A stretch of DNA of 41,734 nt from contig CAZCRT010000022.1 in the NCBI GenBank assembly GCA_964501185.1, positions 1-41,734 of the forward strand, in the 5' to 3' direction. The first letter of the stretch is position 1. Each line of letters begins with the position of its first letter. The position numbers were made by a program, and so were the translations under genes. Of this stretch, positions 8,926-18,174 are shown piece by piece. The stretch is from BS150m-G50 sp964501185 [NCBI: uncultured Bacteroidia bacterium] (GTDB lineage: Bacteria; CAIWAD01; BS150m-G50). The notes below the pieces were generated by a model. The model was not told the origin of the DNA, made no database searches, and worked only from the letters and a program-made list of their open reading frames with translations.

Positions 8926-9780
8926 ATGAAACAACTGTTACGCCTGTTCGGAGTGCTGCTGTTGCCGGCCATTTTACTGGCAGCAAACGGTGATTCTCCC
9001 GGACCTCTTTTTGATTACTTCCGTCTCAATGTCTTTGTGGCGGTAGTGGTGATGGCTGGTCTCCTCATCTACTTCTTCCAGAAGATCAAGAAGAACCCGG
9101 AATCGATTTTCGTACGTCGTATTCCCGGTATCGACGCCATTGAAGAGGCTGTCGGAAGAGCGACTGAGATGGGGCGCCCTGTGCTTTATGTGCCAGGTAT
9201 CGACGATATTACAGAGATTCAGACTATCGCCAGTATGCTGATTCTGGGTAAGGTGGCAGAGACTGTAGCCCTCTACAAGACTCCAATCCTCGTTCCCTGC
9301 CGAATTCCCTTTGTGATGACAGTAGCTGAGGAGATGGTACGGCAGGCCTACTACAATGTCGGCATGCCGGAAGACCACCGCCCTGAGAATATCTCCTTTA
9401 TTTCTGATGAGCAGTTTGCCTACACCGCCGGTGTCAATGGTATCATGCTGCGTGAGAAACCGGCGGCCAATATTATGCTGGGCCGCTTCTTTGCCGAATC
9501 GCTGATTCTGTCGGAAACCGGCTTTCAGTCAGGTGCAATTCAGGTGGCCGGTACTGCAGAAGTTACGCAGCTGCCTTTCTTTATCGCCGCCTGTGATTAC
9601 ACATTGATCGGTGAGGAGATGTTTGCAGCTTCAGCCTACCTTTCACGTGATGCCAAGCTGCTTTCTAATCTGAAGGCCACTGATTACTACAAGATCCTGA
9701 TCGTCGGTGTCATCCTGGCTGGCAGTGTCCTGGCGACTTTCGGTGTTGACCTGTTCAGTCGCATGTTGATTATCCACTAA
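8926..9780 (+). CDS. Uncharacterised membrane protein, first gene of a four-gene operon
   Basis: A 284-residue protein with hydrophobic segments at about 3-20 (signal-like), 33-51 and 256-276. A soluble region of about 200 residues lies between the second and third. That region contains RRIPGIDAIEEAVGRATEMGRPVLYVPGIDD and SGAIQVAGTAEVTQLPFFIAACDY (shown here only as landmarks), which I recognise as typical of conserved hypothetical proteins of FCB-type bacteria (possibly the DUF6754 group). I know no assigned function. The soluble part resembles neither a transporter ATPase nor a known enzyme. The next gene starts 17 bases downstream behind AAGGGGAGAG, so co-expression is likely. The operon probably encodes one membrane complex (inference). 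Confidence 0.75.
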   Translation: MKQLLRLFGVLLLPAILLAANGDSPGPLFDYFRLNVFVAVVVMAGLLIYFFQKIKKNPESIFVRRIPGIDAIEEAVGRATEMGRPVLYVPGIDDITEIQTIASMLILGKVAETVALYKTPILVPCRIPFVMTVAEEMVRQAYYNVGMPEDHRPENISFISDEQFAYTAGVNGIMLREKPAANIMLGRFFAESLILSETGFQSGAIQVAGTAEVTQLPFFIAACDYTLIGEEMFAASAYLSRDAKLLSNLKATDYYKILIVGVILAGSVLATFGVDLFSRMLIIH

Positions 9781-9797
9781 AAGGGGAGAGAGAGTAT

Positions 9798-10421
9798 ATG
9801 AAAAAGGAAATCCCGCTTCTGATCACTTTCCTGCTGGGAACCTGGATGATCATGGAGTTTTTCTTCCATAATGTTCCCTATGTGGATCAGATCACCGAAA
9901 CGCTGACCAACGGCGGTATGGTGATCGGTGCTTTCACCTATATCCTGGGCGTTATGAATATCCTGCAGGTAAACAGCAACCATATCAAGCATCACAATGA
10001 TCGACCTTTCAAATGGACTCTGCTGGTCGGCTTTGTGGCCATGATTCTGCTCGGTTTCAGCTGGGGCATTGATGTTGATACTCCTTTCCAATGGATGTAT
10101 AACACTGTCTATGTACCACTGCAGGCAACAATGTTCAGTCTGCTGGCCTTCTATATCGCTTCTGCCGCCTTCCGGGCTTTCCGGGCTCGTTCGGTGGAAG
10201 CTACCCTGCTGCTGGTTGCCGCTTTACTGGTAATGCTGGGACGAGTACCGGTCGGTGAGGAGTGGATCTGGAGTAAACTGCCCGATATCTCCACCTGGAT
10301 TATGGATTTTCCCAATATGGCCGGTAAGAGAGCTATCCTGATCGGTGCGGCGCTGGGTGCGATTTCCACAGGGCTGCGGGTTATTATCGGTATGGAACGC
10401 TCCTACCTGGGAGGTGAATAG
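9798..10421 (+). CDS. Uncharacterised six-helix membrane protein, second gene of the operon
   Basis: A 207-residue protein, almost entirely hydrophobic, with six predicted transmembrane helices at about 4-22, 39-58, 73-91, 105-127, 133-152 and 180-199. It has no signal sequence beyond the first helix and no recognised catalytic motif. A short polar loop (SNHIKHHNDRPFK) precedes the third helix. Its stop codon shares one base with the GTG of the next gene, which indicates translational coupling. A membrane-embedded partner or channel component of the four-gene complex is inference from context only. Confidence 0.75.
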   Translation: MKKEIPLLITFLLGTWMIMEFFFHNVPYVDQITETLTNGGMVIGAFTYILGVMNILQVNSNHIKHHNDRPFKWTLLVGFVAMILLGFSWGIDVDTPFQWMYNTVYVPLQATMFSLLAFYIASAAFRAFRARSVEATLLLVAALLVMLGRVPVGEEWIWSKLPDISTWIMDFPNMAGKRAILIGAALGAISTGLRVIIGMERSYLGGE

Positions 10422-11272
10422 TGAATCTTCTGGATAGATTTCTAATTCTGGACAGACGCTGGGTATTCCTCTTCATGGCTCTGGCGATTCTGATTCCGCT
10501 GCTGTTTGATTTCGCGATACCTTTTACACCCGATAAGGCTGTCGAAGCTATTTACGAAGAACTGGAGAAACAGGAACCGGGAACCAGGATCATGGTAAGT
10601 TGTGATTACGACCCGGGATCCAAACCGGAGTTGCAGCCGTTTTCCGTAGCGCTGTTCTACTACATCTTCACTCACGAGCTGCGCCCGGTGATCACCTGCC
10701 TCTGGCCCGGAGCTCCACCACTGGTGGAGAGCGCGCTACTGGAAGTATTCGAAATGCTGGAAGAGGAAGGGGTGGAACTTCCACAGCGGCATGTCGATTA
10801 TGTCCATCTCGGCTACAAGCAGGGTGCGCAGTTTGCCATGCTGTCGATGGGATCAGATATGCGGGGCACTTTCCCGCTGGACTACGACGGGGTCTCAATC
10901 GATTCAATTGAAGTCATGAACGGTGTTGAAAACCTTAACTCATTTCCGTTCTTCATGGAAATTTCTGCGGGTGGCGCCGGCACTAAAGAGTGGGTTCAAA
11001 CCGTACAGGGGCGCTATGACCTGCGTATGGCCGCATCGTGTACAGCTGTTATGGCGCCCGATTGTATCCCCTATCTGCAGGCGGATCAGCTGCTGGGACT
11101 GGCCGGTGGCATGAAGGGCAGTGCGGATTTTGAGAAGCTGGTGTACGAAGGCACTGACCGGGTAGGGCAGGCCACTATCGGAATGAATGCCCAGAGTTTC
11201 GGTCATCTGGTAATTATCATCTTCATCATTCTCGGCAACATCGCCTTTTTCGCAACCAGAGAAAAGAGGTAA
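10421..11272 (+). CDS. Uncharacterised bitopic membrane protein with large extracytoplasmic or cytoplasmic domain, third gene of the operon
   Basis: A 283-residue protein with a helix at about 14-33 and another at about 260-279, enclosing a domain of about 220 residues (EAIYEELEKQEPGTRIMVS, then HVDYVHLGYKQGAQFAMLS). The domain has an alternating alpha/beta look but no motif I can name. GTG start with GGGAGGTG just upstream, overlapping the previous stop by one base; the next gene begins three bases after its stop. Topology (helix-domain-helix) resembles that of the first gene product, so the two could pair. No function can be assigned. Confidence 0.75.
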   Translation: MNLLDRFLILDRRWVFLFMALAILIPLLFDFAIPFTPDKAVEAIYEELEKQEPGTRIMVSCDYDPGSKPELQPFSVALFYYIFTHELRPVITCLWPGAPPLVESALLEVFEMLEEEGVELPQRHVDYVHLGYKQGAQFAMLSMGSDMRGTFPLDYDGVSIDSIEVMNGVENLNSFPFFMEISAGGAGTKEWVQTVQGRYDLRMAASCTAVMAPDCIPYLQADQLLGLAGGMKGSADFEKLVYEGTDRVGQATIGMNAQSFGHLVIIIFIILGNIAFFATREKR

Positions 11273-11275
11273 CCA

Positions 11276-11992
11276 ATGGATTTCGCATTCCTGGAAAGTC
11301 CTTTCGTACTGCAGCTGTCCGGCTGGATAACGGCGGTTCTGACCCTGTTGATCTTCAGCTTCCTGTACAAGGATAACCCGTTCTACAAATTCGCTGAGCA
11401 CCTCTTTGTGGGTGTTTCCGCCGGTTATGGTGTGGTGATCGTCTGGTACAATGTGATTATTCCCAACCTCTGGATACCAACACAACAGGGGCAATGGTAT
11501 TACTGGATTTTTGGTGTGCTGGGTGTGATGATGCTGTTCAAACTCTCCGCTAAACTTCACTGGATCAGCCGCTGGCCGCTGGCATATGTGGTTGGTGCTT
11601 TTGCCGGTATCCAGATTATCGCCTACGGCCAGAGTGATCTGGTTACACAGGTGCGTGCCACCATTCAGCCGCTCTGGATAAATGGTGATATAGTAGGAAC
11701 CCTCTCCAACTGGTTGATTGTTTTTGGTGTTGTAGTGGGAATTCTCTACTTCTTCTTCTCGAAAAAGCATACCGGCGCACTGGGAGTAGCTGCTAAAATC
11801 GGCATCTGGTTTCTGATGATCAGCTTCGGTGCTTCATTCGGCTATACTGTCATGGGTCGTATTTCGCTGGCTATCGGCAGGTTCCAGGATCTACTCGTGT
11901 TCCCTGTTATCTCGACAATTGCTCTCATTGTTATCATCGCAGTACTGGTAGTTTACTCTATCATGACACGTGACAGGGCAATTGAAGAATAG
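11276..11992 (+). CDS. Uncharacterised seven-helix membrane protein, fourth gene of the operon
   Basis: A 238-residue polytopic protein with about seven helices (near 13-30, 43-62, 74-91, 99-118, 137-155, 163-188 and 202-229). ATG follows AGAGG, three bases after the previous stop, so it belongs to the same transcript. The second helix carries glycines (FVGVSAGYGVVIVWY). No transporter signature is visible. rfbB starts 47 bases further on without a visible terminator between, so read-through is likely. Confidence 0.75.
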   Translation: MDFAFLESPFVLQLSGWITAVLTLLIFSFLYKDNPFYKFAEHLFVGVSAGYGVVIVWYNVIIPNLWIPTQQGQWYYWIFGVLGVMMLFKLSAKLHWISRWPLAYVVGAFAGIQIIAYGQSDLVTQVRATIQPLWINGDIVGTLSNWLIVFGVVVGILYFFFSKKHTGALGVAAKIGIWFLMISFGASFGYTVMGRISLAIGRFQDLLVFPVISTIALIVIIAVLVVYSIMTRDRAIEE

Positions 11993-12039
11993 CAGAACAG
12001 TTTTCAGAATGACATCAATCCAATAGTTGGAAAGAGATT

Positions 12040-13053
12040 ATGAAGACGATCATGGTCACCGGTGGCGCCGGGTTTATCGGCAGCAATTTCATCAGGATGC
12101 TGCTGGCAGAGACAGATGGTTATGAGATCATCAATGTCGACAAACTGACCTATGCGGGCAATCTGGAAAACCTGGCAGGCGTCGCAGACGATCCCCGTTA
12201 CAGCTTTGTCAGAGCTGATATAACTGATACACTTGCCATGGAAGCGGTCTTCAACCGCGGTCCACTCTGGGCGGTTGTAAACTTCGCGGCTGAGTCACAT
12301 GTAGACCGTTCTATCACTGATCCCGGTGTCTTTGTGCGGACCAATGTACTCGGTACGCAAATGCTGCTGGACCTGGCTCAACGTCACGGTGTGGAGCGTT
12401 TTCAGCAGGTTTCAACTGACGAAGTCTACGGTTCGCTGGGGAGCACCGGCAAGTTCACTGAGGAATCTCGACTGGCACCAAATTCACCATATGCCGCCAG
12501 TAAAACCGCTGCGGACCTTTTCTGTCGCGCTTCCTGTAAAACCTTTAACCAGCCGGTTCTGATTACCCGTTGTTCAAATAACTATGGCCCCTGGCAGTTC
12601 CCGGAGAAACTGATTCCACTGATGATTGCCAACGCTATGGATGACAAACCACTCCCGGTCTACGGAAAAGGTGAGAACGTGCGTGACTGGCTTCATGTCG
12701 AGGACCACTGTCGCGCCATCCTGCGTGTGCTGGAGCAGGGTGAATCGGGACAGGTTTATAATGTTGGTGGCAACAACGAGTGGCAGAATATTGACATTGT
12801 GAAGCTGATTCTCAAGGAACTGGGTAAGCCGGAAACGCTTATTAAATTTGTGAAAGACCGCCCCGGACATGATTTGCGTTACGCGATCGATTCATCCAGA
12901 CTACAACAGGAACTGGACTGGCAGCCACGGCATGATTTCACTACCGGTATCCGGGCTACAATCAACTGGTACCGCGAGCAGGATAAGTGGCTGGCAAATA
13001 TGCGGGATGGCAGTTATCGCGAGTATTATGATAAGCAATACGGACAGCGATGA
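12040..13053 (+). CDS. rfbB: dTDP-glucose 4,6-dehydratase
   Basis: A 337-residue extended short-chain dehydrogenase. The N-terminal TGGAGFIGSN motif binds NAD+. S125-T-D-E128 gives the dehydratase T-D-E signature, and Y151-A-A-S-K155 is the catalytic YxxxK. NYGPWQFPEKLIP and RDWLHVEDHC are standard in RmlB/RfbB. The enzyme converts dTDP-glucose to dTDP-4-keto-6-deoxyglucose, the common precursor of dTDP-rhamnose and other deoxysugars for surface glycans. Length matches the family (330-360). The ribosome site (GAAAGAG) is weak. No rfbA, rfbC or rfbD is adjacent, so the pathway must be completed elsewhere. It follows the membrane operon closely. Confidence 0.95.
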   Translation: MKTIMVTGGAGFIGSNFIRMLLAETDGYEIINVDKLTYAGNLENLAGVADDPRYSFVRADITDTLAMEAVFNRGPLWAVVNFAAESHVDRSITDPGVFVRTNVLGTQMLLDLAQRHGVERFQQVSTDEVYGSLGSTGKFTEESRLAPNSPYAASKTAADLFCRASCKTFNQPVLITRCSNNYGPWQFPEKLIPLMIANAMDDKPLPVYGKGENVRDWLHVEDHCRAILRVLEQGESGQVYNVGGNNEWQNIDIVKLILKELGKPETLIKFVKDRPGHDLRYAIDSSRLQQELDWQPRHDFTTGIRATINWYREQDKWLANMRDGSYREYYDKQYGQR

Positions 13054-13398
13054 GACTGGTGATCGGAAACCGGCTCAGCATCTGTGTTCAGCTGTTGGGA
13101 GATGCCGGAGTCCCGGCTGTGACTGTAGTTCTGAGTCCTTGAGAATTTGATTTTTCTGTTTAAAAAAATTCATATTACAGAATGTCTTGCGCTGTTGCAG
13201 CCTGATGTATACATTTATCGAGAAGCAGGATCGACGAATTCCCTGTTAACGCTACTAATCTCATGATGGTGGGACTATGTAAGTGCTCTGCATAATGCAA
13301 TTGCACAAAGTAAATTTGCTATACCTTTACACGATTCCATTTAACCTGAGAAATACTTTTCCCTCAACTCACATACACTGAAACGGAAGGAATGAACT
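13054..13398. other. Intergenic region without a supported gene
   Basis: After rfbB there is only a 30-codon reading frame that overlaps the rfbB stop (13050-13142), followed by an AT-rich stretch. I see no convincing terminator. The ribosome site of the next gene (GGAAGGA, ending about 7 bases before 13399) is present. A promoter for the following secreted protein gene must lie here, but no box pair stands out. Confidence 0.5.
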
Positions 13399-15627
13399 AT
13401 GAAGAAATTTACGACACTCTTTTTGACACTCCTGGTTGCCAGCAGCGCCCTGGCTGTCAGTGCGGACCGGTTGACCGGTTCGCCTGAAAAGAGCGATCAC
13501 AACAGCAGCACAACTGTTTTCTGGGCTGAGCTGGAAATTGATAACCTGAAGGCTCAGGGACTCGATATTCCTGCTGAGCTGTACAGAGCAGTACGCGACC
13601 ATTATGGATTGCCACACTTCACCGAACCGGGTGCCCGCCAGGGTGGTGACACTGTTGCAGAAGCTACTGTTATCAGCGAGCTTCCCTTCAGCAGCGCCGG
13701 TACAACAGTTGGCTATACTGATGACTACGATGAAGTCTGCCCTTACGAGGGTTCCACTTCACCGGATGTTGTCTACAGCTTCTCCCCCGCTGAGAATGTC
13801 GCCCTCGATATCACACTCTGTGATGCCTCCGATTATGACACCAAGCTGTATATCTACGAAAACGAAGTCACACCTGGTGCCCCCTTTGCCTGCAACGATG
13901 ACGAATGCCCCGGATATGTCAGCGAACTTATGAATCTGGGTGTTACCGGTGGAAACACCTATTACATCGTGATCGACGGTTACGGTGGAGACGAGGGTAA
14001 TTACACACTGGATATCACTGAAGATGTCTATGTTGATCCTCCGCCCAATGATGCCTGTGAAGATGCTGAAGCTATTACCGGCCCCTATCCTGTTACTGTT
14101 GCCGGTACTGTCGATGGTGCAACTGTTGATTGCCCCGGTCTTTTAGATTGGAACGCAGTATGGTACACAATCGAATTACCTTATGACATGCAGACAGTTA
14201 CAGTTGACTGGTGCGAATCAGCTGCGGATCCAGAAATCACCAACTATGGTATCATCTATATGGATGACTGTGCCTGCGACGATTATGTAGCCGGTTCATA
14301 TGCATGGGATTGCGATAACGGTAACCTGATTCTCTCCTGGTCCGGTGTGATCGGGCCTGCCACAATCTATTTCCCCTGCTACATTGAGGGCGCAACCGAT
14401 TTCAATATCACAGTTGATGTTGAAGGCTTTGAACCCAGTGACGGTGATGCCTGTACCGAACCATTTATTGTTGACGAGCTTCCATACTCTTTTCTCGGTA
14501 CAACAGAAGATAACACTGATACCTATGGCAATGCTGCACCAGATGAGTGGCACTACTTCACTATCTGGGATGATGCTACAGTTACAGTTGATCTCTGCAG
14601 TGAAAACACACTTTATGACACCTATATCTATCTGCTTACCGGAGATTGCTCCACGGAACTCGCTTCCAATGATGACGGCCCCGATTGTCCGGAAAGCCCG
14701 GCTCCCTATCCACCATCCCAGCTGGAAATCGATTTAGGACCTGGTGACTATGTTCTCGCAGTTGACGGTTACAGTTCCAACTCGGGTCAGTACGAGCTTT
14801 TCATCAGCTCTGATGGCTATGAGCCCCCTGAATACTACAACTGTCAGTATCCACCACATACTCCTGATGAAGGTTGGAGCGCTGGAACCTCACATAATAA
14901 CGGATCTGATATCGATTATCTGCGTGCCGATCGTTTCGGTGATGCCGGTGAGATTACCGGTCTGACTGTTGCCGGTTTGAGCCTGGTTTATGATGCTGGC
15001 TGGAGTGACTGCTACGAGGATCCGATGACCTTTAATGTCATCTTCTATGAAGATGGTATGCTCCCCGGTGACGAAGTTTGCAGCTATGTACTTACAGCTA
15101 CCCCGGAAGCTACCGGTGACTATTATGCCAATTACCCGCTGTATGACTTTGACTTTGAATTGCCGACACCATGTGACCTCGAAGCTGGCTGGCTGGCAGT
15201 TCAGACTGTAGGCGATTGCTGGTTCCTCTGGATGAGCACCGGTAGTGGCGCTGATGAGTCCTCCCAGGTCAATACAGATGGTGGTGGCTGGGTAGCATAC
15301 GACTATGATATGACCTGGTGCCTGAATTTCGAGCCATACGCTGTTACCGATGTTGACACACCCGGTTCCGTAATTCTTAACGCCAACCATCCCAACCCCT
15401 TCAACCCGGAAACAACTATCAGTTACGAACTTACTGCTCCGCAGCAGGTTGAACTGGTTGTCTTCAATGTTTCAGGTGAGCGGGTTGCAACTCTGGTTGA
15501 TGGCGCCCAGACAGCTGGTAACTACACTCAGCAGTTTGACGGCAGCAGCCTTCCCAGTGGCATTTACTTCTATCGCCTGACAGCTGGTGACTTCAGTCAG
15601 ACTAATAGAATGTTACTGGTCAAATAG
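13399..15627 (+). CDS. Secreted mosaic protein with PPC-like beta domains and type IX sorting domain (paralogue 1)
   Basis: A 742-residue protein with a signal peptide (MKKFTTLFLTLLVASSALAV). After it, a conserved leader (FWAELEIDNLKAQG ... YGLP) is shared with the gene at 16164. Domain A (about 90-212, DYDEVCPYEGSTSPDVVYSF ... YIVIDGYGG) and domain C (about 348-472) resemble pre-peptidase C-terminal (PPC) beta-sandwiches. Domain B (about 215-344, NAVWYTIELPY ... YMDDCACDDYVAG) and domain D (about 477-648, YPPHTPDEGWSAGTSH ... CWFLWMST) are Cys- and Trp-bearing modules I cannot name. The end (NHPNPFNPETTISYEL ... MLLVK) is a type IX sorting domain. No protease active site is visible, so a surface structural or binding role is inferred. 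A strong terminator follows. Confidence 0.8.
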   Translation: MKKFTTLFLTLLVASSALAVSADRLTGSPEKSDHNSSTTVFWAELEIDNLKAQGLDIPAELYRAVRDHYGLPHFTEPGARQGGDTVAEATVISELPFSSAGTTVGYTDDYDEVCPYEGSTSPDVVYSFSPAENVALDITLCDASDYDTKLYIYENEVTPGAPFACNDDECPGYVSELMNLGVTGGNTYYIVIDGYGGDEGNYTLDITEDVYVDPPPNDACEDAEAITGPYPVTVAGTVDGATVDCPGLLDWNAVWYTIELPYDMQTVTVDWCESAADPEITNYGIIYMDDCACDDYVAGSYAWDCDNGNLILSWSGVIGPATIYFPCYIEGATDFNITVDVEGFEPSDGDACTEPFIVDELPYSFLGTTEDNTDTYGNAAPDEWHYFTIWDDATVTVDLCSENTLYDTYIYLLTGDCSTELASNDDGPDCPESPAPYPPSQLEIDLGPGDYVLAVDGYSSNSGQYELFISSDGYEPPEYYNCQYPPHTPDEGWSAGTSHNNGSDIDYLRADRFGDAGEITGLTVAGLSLVYDAGWSDCYEDPMTFNVIFYEDGMLPGDEVCSYVLTATPEATGDYYANYPLYDFDFELPTPCDLEAGWLAVQTVGDCWFLWMSTGSGADESSQVNTDGGGWVAYDYDMTWCLNFEPYAVTDVDTPGSVILNANHPNPFNPETTISYELTAPQQVELVVFNVSGERVATLVDGAQTAGNYTQQFDGSSLPSGIYFYRLTAGDFSQTNRMLLVK

Positions 15628-15682
15628 TTGAAACGCTGATACTGAAGTGATCCAAGAGTCATTTCAGAATCAACAGACTATT

Positions 15683-15710
15683 AAAAAGCCCCGCGCAAGC
15701 GGGGCTTTTT
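15683..15710 (+). terminator. Strong rho-independent terminator
   Basis: AAAAAGCCCCGC (15683-15694) and GCGGGGCTTTTT (15699-15710) form a perfect 12-pair stem around a GCAA tetraloop. The A/T ends make it function in both directions. It ends the transcript of the 13399 gene. Confidence 0.95.
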
Positions 15711-15724
15711 GTTTCCACCTGTTC

Positions 15725-15828
15725 AAGAACATCCCGTGAAACGGGTGTTCTTAAAGCTCAACCGGATCGCAGGTCAGGTTGAGCACCCCGTCATTGTGCG
15801 GGGCTCTCTTGTTCATATCCTGAACAAG
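15725..15828. other. Cluster of four consecutive hairpins, possible structured RNA
   Basis: Within the 536-base gap before the next gene, four stems follow one another. AAGAACA/TGTTCTT (15725-15731, 15746-15752) continues across a bulged T as CCCGT/ACGGG. GCTCAACC/GGTTGAGC (15756-15763, 15777-15784) comes next, then CCCCG/CGGGG (15786-15790, 15799-15803) and CTTGTTCA/TGAACAAG (15808-15815, 15821-15828). The GAGC that closes stem two could instead pair with GCTC after stem three, so alternative folds exist. No T-tract and no coding frame explain it. From 15850 to 16150 I see only short GATCAT repeats and the ribosome site of the next gene. Confidence 0.5.
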
Positions 15829-16163
15829 TGTAATGGATGTAGAGGTGGGGATCATGATCTGGAGGAAAACCACCCGGGGATCATACCTCAAGATCATCCC
15901 TGATAACAGGGGAGAAGTTATAAAAATGGCAGCTTCGGTAATGAATAGATTGTTTGCACTGGTATCAATTGTATGATACATTGAGATTGAAACAGGGTGA
16001 GTTTCGCCTGGCAGGAGCTGTATACAGGATGGCAGCGGTCATGTTATATCTATCCGGTTTCGAATCACTATTGCTTTATAAGTTCAGACAATACGGTTTG
16101 TACGAGCTGGTTTCGTACAACTCAGATATTCACGTACACATTCCATAACGGAGGAAGTGAGCT

Positions 16164-17975
16164 ATGAAGAAATTCCCCAACCTTTTATTCGCATTTCTGA
16201 TCGTTTCCACTGCCTGGGCAGGCAATTCTGACTGTCTTACTTCGATGACCGGGCAGATGGCTTATGACGGACAGAACACCGGTCTGTTCTGGGCAGAGGA
16301 GCAGATCAACGAGCTCAAGGCAGCAGGCAGTGATGTGCCTGGACATTTATACCAGCTGGTCAGGGATTACTATGGACTGCCATCAAAAAGCGAATCCGCA
16401 TCGCGAGAAGGTGGTGATACAGTCGATGACGCTACAGTTATCGATGCACTCCCCTACAATGACACCGGTTCCACCAGTGAAGCCAACGATGACTATGACG
16501 AGGTTTGTCCATACGAGGGATCTACCTCACCGGATGTTGTATACAGCTTTACACCGGCTGAAGATATCACCATTGACATTACCCTCTGCAATGGCTCTGA
16601 ATATGACACGAAACTGTATATCTACGAAAACGAAGTCACTCCCGGCGCACCCTTTGCCTGTAATGATGACGAATGCCCCGGTTATGTCAGCGAGTTGCTG
16701 GAGTTGAGTTTCATCGGAGGCAACACTTACTTCATCGTGATCGATGGCTATGGTGGTGAATCCGGAAACTATGTAATCGACGTGACCGCTCCGGGTGGCG
16801 GTGACAGTTGTGAAGATCCGTATGTAGCGGAACTTCCCTATCAGTACATCGGCACCACAGTTGATAATACCGATACCTATGGAAACGGTGGTCCGGATGA
16901 GTGGCATTTTTTCACCATAGAAGAAGCAGGACTGGTAATCGTAGACCTCTGTAACGAGACTACTGATTACGATACCTATATTCACCTGCTGAGCGATGAC
17001 TGTTCAACCGTAGTGGCTTCTAACGATGATGGCCCTGAGTGCCCGTCAAGCCCGGCTCCCTATCCACCTTCCTACCTAGAGGTAGAACTTGAAGCTGGCA
17101 GCTATGTTCTGGGCGTGGAAGGTTATGATACCGAAGCCGGTAACTATCAGGTGGATATCTATGAATACGAACCACCTCTTTATGGTACCTGCCAGTATCC
17201 TCCACATACTCCCGATGAGGAATGGAGTGCCGGTACATCGCACAGTGACGGTGACCTTGTTGAATATCTGAGAGCTGACCGGTTCGGTGAAGCTGGTGGT
17301 GGCGCTATCACCAGCGTCCTTGTTTCCGGTCTCAGCCTGGTGCAGGACGGGGGGTGGATGGAGTGTGTCGAGGACCCGATGAGCTTTGCCGTCACTTTCT
17401 ATGAGGATGGCGATCTGCCGGGAGCTGTAGTTGCTTCTCATCAGATTGAAGCATCCCCCGTAGCTACAGGGGATCTCTATGCTGATTTCCCACTGAATGA
17501 ATACACCCTCGACCTGCCGACTCCTCTTGAGCTTGCTTACGGCTGGGTCAGTGTTCAGACATCAGGTGACTGCTGGTTCCTCTGGATGAGTACGCCTGAT
17601 GTTGACGGGCTGTCCGCTATAAGTGAGGCAGGTGGTGACTGGGGCAATTATGATTTCGATCTGACCTGGTGTCTCACCATTTCTGAAGGTGTATCCGATT
17701 CTGTTACACCGAATACAGTAACGCTCTTTGCCAACCATCCTAACCCCTTCAACCCGGAAACAACTATCAGTTACGATCTGGATGCGCCGCAACAGGTTGA
17801 ACTGGTTGTTTTCAATGTCATCGGTGAGAAGGTTGCAACATTGGTTAACAGTACTCAGGCTGCCGGAATGCATACACAGCTGTTTGATGGAAGTGATCTG
17901 CCGAGTGGTATTTACTTTGTCCGCTTATCAGCAGGTGATTTCAGTCAAACCCGTAGAATGCTTTTAGTTAAATAG
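16164..17975 (+). CDS. Secreted mosaic protein with PPC-like domains and type IX sorting domain (paralogue 2)
   Basis: A 603-residue paralogue of the preceding gene. It has the same signal peptide type, the same leader (FWAEEQINELKAAG ... YYGLP), domain A (about 90-212), domain C (about 213-335), domain D (about 339-515) and sorting domain (NHPNPFNPETTISYDL ... MLLVK). Domain B of paralogue 1 is absent, cut out cleanly between modules. Long runs in domain A are identical to paralogue 1 (for example YIYENEVTPGAPFACNDDEC), which points to recent duplication or gene conversion. GGAGG lies 12 bases before the ATG. The product is expected outside the cell. Function unknown; conserved cysteine pairs in each module suggest disulphides formed after export. 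Confidence 0.8.
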   Translation: MKKFPNLLFAFLIVSTAWAGNSDCLTSMTGQMAYDGQNTGLFWAEEQINELKAAGSDVPGHLYQLVRDYYGLPSKSESASREGGDTVDDATVIDALPYNDTGSTSEANDDYDEVCPYEGSTSPDVVYSFTPAEDITIDITLCNGSEYDTKLYIYENEVTPGAPFACNDDECPGYVSELLELSFIGGNTYFIVIDGYGGESGNYVIDVTAPGGGDSCEDPYVAELPYQYIGTTVDNTDTYGNGGPDEWHFFTIEEAGLVIVDLCNETTDYDTYIHLLSDDCSTVVASNDDGPECPSSPAPYPPSYLEVELEAGSYVLGVEGYDTEAGNYQVDIYEYEPPLYGTCQYPPHTPDEEWSAGTSHSDGDLVEYLRADRFGEAGGGAITSVLVSGLSLVQDGGWMECVEDPMSFAVTFYEDGDLPGAVVASHQIEASPVATGDLYADFPLNEYTLDLPTPLELAYGWVSVQTSGDCWFLWMSTPDVDGLSAISEAGGDWGNYDFDLTWCLTISEGVSDSVTPNTVTLFANHPNPFNPETTISYDLDAPQQVELVVFNVIGEKVATLVNSTQAAGMHTQLFDGSDLPSGIYFVRLSAGDFSQTRRMLLVK

Positions 17976-18041
17976 CTGACAAGCGATCAGGATGTTACTC
18001 GTCAAGTAATTGTAAGCAGCTCCAGTAACAACGACTATAAT

Positions 18042-18070
18042 AAAGCCTCGGCATTTGCCGGGGCTTTCTC
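18042..18070 (+). terminator. Rho-independent terminator
   Basis: AAAGCCTCGGC (18042-18052) pairs with GCCGGGGCTTT (18057-18067) with one G-U, loop ATTT. The T-run is short (TTTCTCTC), so termination may be partial. Confidence 0.75.
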
Positions 18071-18174
18071 TCGCGATTCACACATGGCTTTAATATTTTA
18101 CAGAGAAGAAAAGTGCAGCTGTACATCAGTTAACTACCGATCCTCCCACAATTTCTTACGCACGGGAGAAGACT

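Noticed and set aside
13050-13142. 30-codon frame overlapping the rfbB stop (ATGA)
   Set aside because: Too short, no family resemblance, and reading through its TGA gives only six more codons, so it is neither a supported gene nor a selenoprotein.
15709-16148. Two small reading frames of 64 codons in the gap before 16164
   Set aside because: No ribosome sites and no family match; the first is laid over the hairpin cluster.
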